Below are positions 17,721 through 24,806 of a stretch of 32,378 nucleotides of DNA, piece after piece. A program made the translations under genes and the position numbers. The stretch lies in NCBI GenBank assembly GCA_905210845.1, contig CAJLYG010000011.1:1-32378 (forward strand), given 5' to 3'. This DNA is from an uncultured Prevotella sp. GTDB taxonomy: Bacteria > Bacteroidota > Bacteroidia > Bacteroidales > Bacteroidaceae. Below the pieces are notes generated by a model. The model was not told the DNA's origin. It did not search any database and saw only the letters and a list, made by a program, of their open reading frames with translations. Each line of letters opens with the position of its first letter. The first letter of the stretch is position 1.

Positions 17721-18565
17721 AACTAATTGCAGACAGCGGATCGACAAAGACAGATTGGGCATGTTTACAGCATGACAAAACCTGCATTCGTTTTACGAGT
17801 GCAGGTTATAATCCCAATTATATCACGGCAGAGTACATGTCAAAAGATATCCAAAATTCCTTGCCTCTTTGCATGAATAAGGCAGAAATAACAGAGATAT
17901 ATTTCTATGGAGCAGGTGTAACAGAATTACAATTTCCATTTGTTCGCTCTGTGCTCCATGGCATTTTTCCAAATGCAAGCACTATCTTTGTTGAAATGGA
18001 CTTATTGGCAAGTGCCCGTGCTTTGTTAGGTGACCGTCCTGGATTTGCAGCAATTCTTGGTACTGGAACAAACAGTTGTCTCTATGATGGTCAAAAAATA
18101 GCTCTCAACATTGATTCTTTAGGATTTATTTTGGGGGATGAAGGGAGTGGAGCCTATATGGGCAAACAATTAATGATTGATTATATCCGACATAACATGC
18201 CCAATGATGTCTGGAAAATGGTTGCTGATTATGTTAAGATGAGTGGTGATGAAATCATTGATCAGATATATACGAAGCCGTATCCAAATAGATGGTGTGC
18301 TCATTTTAGCAAGTTTATAGGAGATCATCTTCAGGATGAAAATCCCTATTTTAGAAATCTTGTTGAAAGATCGTTTTATGATCTTTTTGAAAAGATTATC
18401 ACGCATTATCCAAACTATCAAGCCTATGAGTTCAATTGTGTAGGATCAATTGCCTATTGTTTTCATGACTACTTGGAAAAGGTGGTTTCTTCTTTTGGCA
18501 TGAAAATGGGAAAGATTATAAGATATCCTATTGATGGTTTAGTAGACTACCACAGTATTCATTAA
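17717..18565 (+). CDS. murK: BadF/BadG-family amino-sugar kinase (MurNAc/GlcNAc kinase)
   Basis: 282 residues. ASKHA-fold landmarks: phosphate-1 motif D-S-G-S-T-K-T-D-W at 6-14, phosphate-2 motif G-T-G-T-N-S at 115-120, and G-D-E-G-S-G-A-Y-M-G-K at 140-150. The family includes N-acetylglucosamine kinases and MurK, which phosphorylates MurNAc and GlcNAc at C6. Overlap of 4 bp with murQ and the adjacent sugar transporter make the MurNAc assignment the best reading: imported MurNAc is phosphorylated here and passed to MurQ. Whether it prefers MurNAc or GlcNAc cannot be read from sequence. Confidence 0.82.
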   Translation: MKLIADSGSTKTDWACLQHDKTCIRFTSAGYNPNYITAEYMSKDIQNSLPLCMNKAEITEIYFYGAGVTELQFPFVRSVLHGIFPNASTIFVEMDLLASARALLGDRPGFAAILGTGTNSCLYDGQKIALNIDSLGFILGDEGSGAYMGKQLMIDYIRHNMPNDVWKMVADYVKMSGDEIIDQIYTKPYPNRWCAHFSKFIGDHLQDENPYFRNLVERSFYDLFEKIITHYPNYQAYEFNCVGSIAYCFHDYLEKVVSSFGMKMGKIIRYPIDGLVDYHSIH

Positions 18566-18581
18566 TAAAAAATGCTAAGAA

Positions 18582-19802
18582 ATGAGAACCAATTCATATC
18601 TGATACCTTTGATTTATATTGGTGCCATGTTTTTTACCGTGGGCTTTACCCTTGGCATTAACAGTTATCTGATACCACTCCTTCAGACAGCCTTAAAAAT
18701 ATCATCTGGATACTCTTATTTAGTATTGGCGGCAAATTTCTCTGCATTCCTTGCATTTTCATATCCAGCAACTCTTGTCATAAAAAAAGTTGGATACAAG
18801 CGAACGATGGCACTATCATTCTTATGCTTTTCCATTGCCTTCCTTCTCTTTATTCCTTCAGCTTTCATGAAATCGTTCAGTTTGTTTCTGATAGCTTCTT
18901 TTATCAGTGGAACAGCAAATGCCATCTTACAATCTGCTATCAATCCTTATGTCACAATTCTGGGACCTATAGAAAGTGCAGCTCGGAGAATGAGCTTAAT
19001 GGGATGCTGTAATGCTCTTGCTTGGTCAATAGCCCCCATTGCTTTAACTTGGATGATAGGAAAGCCTTTGCAAGATGTAGGACTGATGGATATAAAGCGT
19101 CCTTTTGCATTAATAGCTTTCTTTTCTATCGGCATGGCAATCGTCATGCTAAAGTCCCCTCTCCAAGAAATTAAGGCTACCGGTGAAGAAAACATAGAAG
19201 ATTGTCCTTATGCCGCCAATAAAACAAGTATTTGGCAGTTTCCTCACTTGATATTAGGAGGGATAACGTTGTTTCTTTATGTTGGTGTTGAGACTGTGGC
19301 GGATGCTACGACTGTAGACTATGCCAACAGTTTAGGACTTGCCGACCCAACTCATTATTCCATTTACCCCAGTTTGGGTATGGTAACAGGATATATTGGC
19401 GGTATTGTATTGATTCCCAAGTATCTCTCACAAATCAATGCGTTGAGGATTTGTTCCGCCATTGCTATTATTGGCTCCTTGTTCGTTATATTTTTGCCTG
19501 CGAACATATCCATTTATTGTGTCTATTTCATTTCCTTAGGATGTTCTTTAATGTATCCATCCATTTGGCCATTGGCTTTGACTGATTTAGGAAAGTTTAC
19601 CAAAACAGGTTCAGCGATTCTAGTTACGAGTATTGTAGGTGGAGCTGTTATTCCAACGCTTTTTGGGTTTCTAAAAGACGCTTATGGTAATCAGCATGCT
19701 TATTGGATATGCATTCCTTGCTTTATAGCTGTTATGTTGTATGCTTTTGTAGGATGTAAGATCCGTATAAAGTCTCAGTCATATAAAATCAAAAATCAAT
19801 GA
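18582..19802 (+). CDS. MFS sugar transporter, FHS/GluP-NagP-like (candidate MurNAc permease)
   Basis: 406 residues, strongly hydrophobic, consistent with 12 membrane helices. It resembles the fucose/glucose-galactose MFS branch that also contains N-acetylglucosamine permeases (G-F-T-L-G-I-N-S-Y-L-I-P-L, then I-N-P-Y-V-T-I-L-G-P at about 121-130). It should carry a monosaccharide such as MurNAc, GlcNAc or anhydro-sugars across the inner membrane, with trapping by the kinase upstream. In Tannerella forsythia a transporter gene next to murK and murQ allows MurNAc uptake (MurT), and the position here fits that role; I cannot say whether the two transporters are homologous. The stop overlaps the next ATG by 4 bp (19799-19802). 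Confidence 0.85.
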   Translation: MRTNSYLIPLIYIGAMFFTVGFTLGINSYLIPLLQTALKISSGYSYLVLAANFSAFLAFSYPATLVIKKVGYKRTMALSFLCFSIAFLLFIPSAFMKSFSLFLIASFISGTANAILQSAINPYVTILGPIESAARRMSLMGCCNALAWSIAPIALTWMIGKPLQDVGLMDIKRPFALIAFFSIGMAIVMLKSPLQEIKATGEENIEDCPYAANKTSIWQFPHLILGGITLFLYVGVETVADATTVDYANSLGLADPTHYSIYPSLGMVTGYIGGIVLIPKYLSQINALRICSAIAIIGSLFVIFLPANISIYCVYFISLGCSLMYPSIWPLALTDLGKFTKTGSAILVTSIVGGAVIPTLFGFLKDAYGNQHAYWICIPCFIAVMLYAFVGCKIRIKSQSYKIKNQ

Positions 19803-21007
19803 AATTTCTAAATTTATTATTTCTATTAGTGATGTTCTTTGTCTCCATCAGGGGCAATGCCTGTACGTCTGCTATCATATCCGGGAGATTGACTGCAGAC
19901 GGAAGACCTATATTATGGAAGTCGCGAGATACAGAAACATGGGCAAACAGTATTGGATATTATCAAGGGACTAAGTATCGATATGTGGCTATTGTTGATA
20001 GCAAGGAATATGCAAGTCCCCATGAAGTATGGGGCGGGACTAATGAAGCAGGTTTCTCTATTATTAATACTTTATCCTATAATCTAACAGAAGACAAAGA
20101 AAGTAAGGACTGGCATCATAATGGCATCATCATGAAAATGGCATTGGAGACTTGTGCTACCGTTGCTGAGTTTAAACATTTATTGGACACGCTCTCCCGC
20201 CCTATGCATGTTGCGACTAATTATGGGGTCATTGACGCAAAGGGTGGAGCTGCATACTTTGAGGTTGGATCTGCTCATTATACTTTTTGGGATGTCAATC
20301 GGTCTGAAGAAGGTTTCCTCGTACGAACGAATTTTTCCTTCAGTGGGAAAGAGGATCATGGGTTGGGCTATGTCCGTTATAATGAGGCATATCATCAAAT
20401 TCGCCTGAAAAGCGTATCTCAAAATATTACGCCTCAATGGCTTCTTCAAAAACTATCCCGTTCTTTCCGTAATCCTCTCATGGGCATTGATTTAACAAGT
20501 GGTCATTACAATTCGCCCCAGACCAAAGGATGGTTTGTCGAGCAAGACTTTATCGCCCGCAGGACATCTTCATGTGCTGTTGCCATCCAAGGGGTGAAGC
20601 CGACAGAAAGCCCAGAATTAACTACGATCTGGGTAGTATTGGGATATCCACCTGTCACACCTGCAGTTCCAGTATGGGTGAAAGATGCATACCTAATCCC
20701 GCAAATCTTAGGATATAGCGATGATATAAAGACTTCGTTTTCATCCTGGAGAGCTCACCAATTACAGCAAAAGGTGTATTCTTATCATTCAGGAGATGAT
20801 GCTAACCGTTACTTTCATTGGGATCTGCTTTGGCGACCAGATGGAACCGGACTTCTTCAGAAGAATGAAACCTATGAGAAAGATATGATGAAAACATATG
20901 AGCCCGTTGTCAAGGCGATGTATTCCAACGGTAAATTGGATATCGAAAAAGTGAAAAAAATATATGAATACGTTGATAAAGAGCTATGGAAGGGCATGGA
21001 GCGATGA
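19799..21007 (+). CDS. Exported Ntn-type linear amide C-N hydrolase (C45/choloylglycine-hydrolase-like)
   Basis: 402 residues. The first 21 residues are a signal peptide ending G-N-A, directly before Cys22-T-S-A-I-I-S-G. In this Ntn-hydrolase group (penicillin acylases, bile-salt hydrolases, C45 acyltransferases) the nucleophile is a Cys that must be N-terminal in the mature enzyme, so signal peptidase cleavage alone would activate it. Other family-like stretches are G-R-P-I-L-W-K-S-R-D-T, W-G-G-T-N-E-A-G-F-S and A-T-N-Y-G-V-I-D-A-K-G-G-A-A. It cuts linear amide bonds; the substrate is unknown. In this operon an amide of a muropeptide or N-acyl amino sugar is the plausible target. It overlaps both neighbours by ATGA, a tight translational unit. 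Confidence 0.82.
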   Translation: MKFLNLLFLLVMFFVSIRGNACTSAIISGRLTADGRPILWKSRDTETWANSIGYYQGTKYRYVAIVDSKEYASPHEVWGGTNEAGFSIINTLSYNLTEDKESKDWHHNGIIMKMALETCATVAEFKHLLDTLSRPMHVATNYGVIDAKGGAAYFEVGSAHYTFWDVNRSEEGFLVRTNFSFSGKEDHGLGYVRYNEAYHQIRLKSVSQNITPQWLLQKLSRSFRNPLMGIDLTSGHYNSPQTKGWFVEQDFIARRTSSCAVAIQGVKPTESPELTTIWVVLGYPPVTPAVPVWVKDAYLIPQILGYSDDIKTSFSSWRAHQLQQKVYSYHSGDDANRYFHWDLLWRPDGTGLLQKNETYEKDMMKTYEPVVKAMYSNGKLDIEKVKKIYEYVDKELWKGMER

Positions 21008-22434
21008 GACATAATTCTTTGAATGACAATTTTCGATCATATATACTTGTTGCATTTCTAATCTTATCATTTACAATGCAAGGGCAGACATTAAAAGGAG
21101 GTATTTCCTTTAAGATGTTGCGACAAATAGAGAATGCCCAGCCCAAAAGCCCTACACTGAAGGGTCTTCAGCATTCAATGGCATCCAACAATATTGACAG
21201 CCTTGCCCTAAACGCTTCTCGTTTGGAGCAAACAAATCCCCATTTTATGTATGAAACCGTAAAACAGAATATCCAAAATCAATATGAGAGTGGACGCTGC
21301 TGGTGCTTTACTGGACTAAATGTGCTCAGGGGCGCTTTTGCCAAAGCACACCAGGATACAATGACCGTAGAATATTCTCGTGCTTACTTGTACTTTTATG
21401 ACCAATTGGAAAAGTCCAACTTGATGCTTCAAGGTTGCATCGATACCGCCTATAAACCAATGGATGATACTCGTGTTACATTCTTTTTTAAGAAGCCTCT
21501 TCATGATGGCGGTACATTCTGTGGCATCATTGACTTGATTCGCAAATATGGTCTTGTTCCTGCCTCTGCACAGCAAGAAACCTATCAAGCAAATCACAAT
21601 AAAAAGATCACGCAGCTATTAAATAGGAAATTACGGATGTTTGGACTCGAATTACGCAGGATGGTCCATGAAGGGCAAACAGAAACATCCATCACTAAGC
21701 GAAAGACAGAGATGTTAGGAATAGTCTACAATATGCTTTCTTTAGCTGTAGGAACTCCTGTGAAGCATTTCAAATATGCCTTTAAAAATGCACAAGGCCA
21801 ACCGGTAACACAGGAAAGAGAATATACTCCTATGACGTTTTATAAGGCGACCATAGGAGAGTTGAATTATGATGATTACATTATGGTAATGAATGATCCT
21901 CGGCGACCATATTACAAGACCTACAAGGTTCTATATGCACGCCATCTCTATGATGGACATGACTGGAAATATCTTAACCTCCCAATGAAAGACATTGAAA
22001 CTATAGCCGTTGCAAGTATCAAAGATGGTATAAAGATGTATAGTTCTTATGATTCCGAGAAACAACGTAATAACAGTACTGCTTATTGTGATTTAGACAA
22101 TTATAATTACGACAGTCTTTTCGGAACTTCCTTCCAGATGAGCAAGGCTGATCGTATCTCTACCTATGATAGTGGCTCAACCCATGCTATGGCATTGACT
22201 GCTGTTGACCTCGATGCACAGGAGAACCCTATAAGATGGAAAGCAGAAAACACCTTTGGCCCTGGCTTCGGCGTCAATGGAGGATATGTTATTATGAGTA
22301 ACCGATGGTTTGAAGCATATATGTTTCGTTTGGTAGCCTTGAAAAAATATGCCCCAACATCCTTAGTAAAGGCATACGAGCAAGAACCTACTGGGGTCTA
22401 TCCTGAAGATCCATTGTTTGGGGAAGATCGATGA
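21004..22434 (+). CDS. Exported C1-family aminopeptidase (PepC/bleomycin-hydrolase-like)
   Basis: 476 residues from the ATG at 21004, which overlaps the previous stop by 4 bp; an in-frame ATG at 20986 would add six residues. The N-terminus is a signal peptide (hydrophobic about 12-25, M-Q-G-Q). Papain-fold catalytic residues are clear: Cys99 in S-G-R-C-W-C-F, His394 in S-T-H-A-M-A-L, and Asn416 in K-A-E-N-T-F-G, the last two arranged as in bleomycin hydrolase. Such enzymes trim residues from peptide N-termini. Being exported and placed after an amide hydrolase, it probably handles peptides freed in the periplasm, for instance peptidoglycan stem or bridge peptides (inference). Confidence 0.88.
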   Translation: MRHNSLNDNFRSYILVAFLILSFTMQGQTLKGGISFKMLRQIENAQPKSPTLKGLQHSMASNNIDSLALNASRLEQTNPHFMYETVKQNIQNQYESGRCWCFTGLNVLRGAFAKAHQDTMTVEYSRAYLYFYDQLEKSNLMLQGCIDTAYKPMDDTRVTFFFKKPLHDGGTFCGIIDLIRKYGLVPASAQQETYQANHNKKITQLLNRKLRMFGLELRRMVHEGQTETSITKRKTEMLGIVYNMLSLAVGTPVKHFKYAFKNAQGQPVTQEREYTPMTFYKATIGELNYDDYIMVMNDPRRPYYKTYKVLYARHLYDGHDWKYLNLPMKDIETIAVASIKDGIKMYSSYDSEKQRNNSTAYCDLDNYNYDSLFGTSFQMSKADRISTYDSGSTHAMALTAVDLDAQENPIRWKAENTFGPGFGVNGGYVIMSNRWFEAYMFRLVALKKYAPTSLVKAYEQEPTGVYPEDPLFGEDR

Positions 22435-22550
22435 AGGATAATGGCGTGTACATCACAGGCTATGATGATTGGCTTGAGACCGGTGAAAAACTTATTGTCG
22501 CGGTAGCAGAATCCAATCTGGATTTGTACATGAGATTTTTTATCCTATAG
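22431..22550 (+). pseudogene. Short ATGA-coupled reading frame, probably truncated by the inverted-repeat element
   Basis: 39 codons (M-K-D-N-G-V-Y-I-T-G-Y-D-D-W-L-E...). Its ATG overlaps the stop of the aminopeptidase gene by 4 bp exactly as at the three other tightly coupled junctions upstream. The stop TAG falls at 22548-22550, inside the first bases of the 84-bp repeat starting at 22547. I do not recognise the product. The simplest reading is the 5' remnant of one more operon gene cut by the element; a chance frame is the alternative. Confidence 0.35.
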
Positions 22551-22630
22551 GTTGACAGGTTGTCAAATCCCAGTGTTTATCGGGCTTGCAACCTGATTTT
22601 AGGTTGTCAAAGGTTGACACGAGGTTGACA
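22547..22630 (+). repeat. Inverted repeat arm A (84 bp)
   Basis: Contains five copies of the octamer GGTTGnCA, at 22550, 22558, 22602, 22612 and 22623, three with A and two with T at the variable base. Pairs with arm B at 22972-23055. Confidence 0.85.
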
Positions 22631-22650
22631 GAAAAAGCACATCTTCCGCT

Positions 22651-22733
22651 AAATTCTCGAGAGAATTTATTGGACCACTTATGCTTTTGCTTTGCAATAC
22701 ATCCACGATTGGATAAAATTCTCTCGAGAATTT
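22651..22733. repeat. Pair of 18-bp palindromes in opposite orientation
   Basis: AAATTCTCGAGAGAATTT at 22651-22668 and AAATTCTCTCGAGAATTT at 22716-22733. Each is a perfect 8-bp inverted repeat around a 2-nt centre (GA in the first, TC in the second), so the second is the reverse complement of the first. They are 47 bp apart. They could be recombinase or regulator sites or hairpins. Confidence 0.7.
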
Positions 22734-22971
22734 TGCATGATAGCTTTACATTTTATATACTGATCATGATATGGATTGACATGGAACGTTTTCGTTCAGC
22801 CAAATGAGCAGAGCCAAGCTTGGGACTCTACCATGGCGAGAAAATGTGCGCGAAAGCGAGCAACTGAAAATGCGGTGCATGTATCGCTCCGTGAGACGCA
22901 AAGGGCATGAATGAAGGAGGAGCATACAGCCCCATAGATGCTATGCCGTGGAAGAAAATGACGAGTGAAGT

Positions 22972-23055
22972 TGGCAACCTCGTGGCAACCTTTGACAACC
23001 TAAAATCAGGTTGCAAGCCCGATAAACGCTGGGATTTGACAACCTGCCAACCTAT
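22972..23055 (-). repeat. Inverted repeat arm B (84 bp)
   Basis: Reverse complement of arm A with four substitutions. Three of the four lie at the variable base of GGTTGnCA octamers (A changed to G, C and C); the fourth is T to C in the central part. Confidence 0.85.
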
Positions 23056-23235
23056 TTACAAAAAAATCACTATGGACTATAAAATTGTCCAAGAAAAGAA
23101 ACCTACATGGAAGATCTTTGGTTAGAAAAAAGCACCTACAATTTGCGTTTTCCACCTACTCGATTAAACAATACGAAAAAGAGGATGCATCAGGATTTTG
23201 ACGCATCCTCATTGTCAGCTAAGAAATAATCTTTT
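23056..23235. other. Remaining convergent intergenic region
   Basis: Between the inverted-repeat element and the end of the minus-strand sulfatase gene. It contains a 17-codon plus-strand frame (23072-23125) of no recognisable value and the terminator at 23175-23210. I see no separate plus-strand terminator after the operon that ends at 22434. Confidence 0.5.
23175..23210 (-). terminator. Intrinsic terminator of the sulfatase/SusCD operon
   Basis: Read on the minus strand: GAGGATGC (23210-23203) pairs with GCATCCTC (23188-23181), with GTC/TGA extending inward around one mismatch, followed by five T residues (23180-23176). Right after the stop of the last minus-strand gene at 23236, this is a textbook Rho-independent terminator. 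Confidence 0.8.
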
Positions 23236-24732
23236 CTATTTGGACAATTCGAGCATAGGGACATCTCTCATCAGTTGTTTTTGTAAACGTGCTGCAACAT
23301 TCGGATAAGAAATCACCATATTATGCAATTCAGATGGATCCGTGCTAAGGTCATAAAGTTCTGGTCCCATCCTCCCTTGATGTGGGATAAATTTCCAAAA
23401 ACCTGACCTCACTGCTATCTTACCACCATTATTCTGCGTGAGGACATAATCGCGATATAAAGGCGCATTTTCTTTCAAAAACAAAGCTGAGCCATCGCGA
23501 CTATCTTGGCATTCCTCTTCTGTGATCGGTAAGTCCAAAAGCCTTGCTAATGTCGCTAACATGTCAATATAACAATAGTTCTGCCGCTGTATAAAATGAC
23601 GTTGTATACATTTTGGCCATGAGACGATGAATGGCATTCGCGTTCCGCCTTCATATAAAGAGTACTTCTCTCCATGTAAGCCTCCATAAGGGTCATGATG
23701 GTTAATATGTTCAAGAGCCCCATCCTCATAACCTTCCTTAACCATAGGACCATTATCACTTGTGACTATAATAAGAGTGTTATCTAATATACCTTGTTCC
23801 TTCAAAGCTTTGACTATTTCCCCTACACAATAGTCAAATTCTTCTATAACATCCCCATAGATACCAGCTTTTGATTTTCCACGGAAACATTTTGATGGCA
23901 CTCGAGGTTCGTGTGCATTATTTGTAGCATAGTAAAGAAAAAAAGGAGAATGCACATGCTGACAAATATATTTTTTAGCTTTATCAAGTAAGGCCTCTGA
24001 CATTTTTTCATCTTTCCAGAAAGCACTTATGCCACCATCTTGCCACCCTATACGACTAATTCCATTAACAATAGTAGCATCATGTCCCAAATGAGGTTTA
24101 ATCTTCAAAAGATCCGGTCTACAACGCCCCGTGGGCATATCGCCTATCTTATGGCGGTAGGATACCAAGAGAGAGTCACCTTTTCTAAGTCGATCTACAT
24201 GTGTGTTTTCTATAAAGACACAAGGAACACGATCATTCGTTGCTGGAAAATAATAAGCATAACTAAATCCTATAGATAAAGGACCAGTGCCTATATATCC
24301 ATTAAAATCTACAGGTCTTTCTTTTGTACCTAATCCCAAATGCCATTTGCCTACAATAGCAGTGATATCCATTTCGTTTCATCAGAGAAGGCAAAGTAAT
24401 TTTGGCAGTATCAATGCATAATGGCGCATCTGCAGGTAGTATTCCAACTTGCTTGCGCCAAGCATATTCACCAGTAAGCAAAGCATAGCGCGATGGAGAC
24501 GAGGTAGAAGCTGGCGCATAGCAATTCGTGAAGCGAACCCCATGAGAAGCAATAGAATCTATTGACGGCGTATTAATAAGATGTGCACCATAACAGCCGA
24601 GATCACCATATCCAATGTCATCGCCCAAAATAATAATAACATTGGGATGTTTATAATTGTGAGCTGTAACTGTCTGCCTATTAGCATGGAAAATAGATAT
24701 GAGGCAGTTAATATTTGATTATAATGATCCAT
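23236..24732 (-). pseudogene. Frameshifted Ser-type sulfatase (S1 family)
   Basis: Two reading frames together make one sulfatase. The N-terminal part (visible from 24628) has G-D-D-I-G-Y-G-D-L-G metal ligands and the formylglycine motif S-S-P-S-R (Ser codon 24500-24502). It ends abnormally after K-R-N-G-Y. The rest (from 24372) continues T-A-I-V-G-K-W-H-L-G and runs to a normal end at 23236 with T-S-D-N-G-P. Removing one base near 24364 restores a continuous frame. The 5' end is also abnormal: the ATG at 24732 is in another frame, and upstream of 24628 the sulfatase frame shows H-P-N-V-I-I-I-L but no ATG. So there are probably two lesions, a decayed gene, unless they are sequence errors. An intact gene would remove sulfate from a glycan. 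It is last in the minus-strand PUL. Confidence 0.8.
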
Positions 24733-24806
24733 AGTATAATCTTTATATGACTTCGTTCTTAATAATGTTGAAAAAATAATTATTTACGATCTCAGAAGAA
24801 ACTTCC

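Larger units (their letters stand above)
22547..23055. mobile_element. 509-bp element with 84-bp terminal inverted repeats (MITE-like or structured extragenic repeat)
   Basis: The arms at 22547-22630 and 22972-23055 are inverted copies matching at 80 of 84 positions, with no gap. They flank a 341-bp core (22631-22971) with no convincing gene; two short frames starting in the arms read the same residues only because the arms are copies. The core includes two small palindromes (22651-22668, 22716-22733) and a GC-richer segment from about 22800. No transposase and no clear target-site duplication are seen (CT/TT outside the arms). It sits between convergent operons. If transcribed, the arms would form a very long RNA hairpin. 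Confidence 0.7.

Noticed and set aside
22586..22807. Plus-strand 73-residue frame inside the inverted-repeat element
   Set aside because: It begins at TTG within arm A, has no recognisable domain, and shares its first ten residues with the opposite-strand frame only because the arms are copies.
22828..23016. Minus-strand 62-residue frame inside the element
   Set aside because: Same reason as its partner frame: a by-product of the repeat, without family features.
23072..23125. 17-codon frame after the element, M-D-Y-K-I-V, reminiscent of GyrI-like domain starts
   Set aside because: Too short to judge; no continuation of a coding frame is seen.
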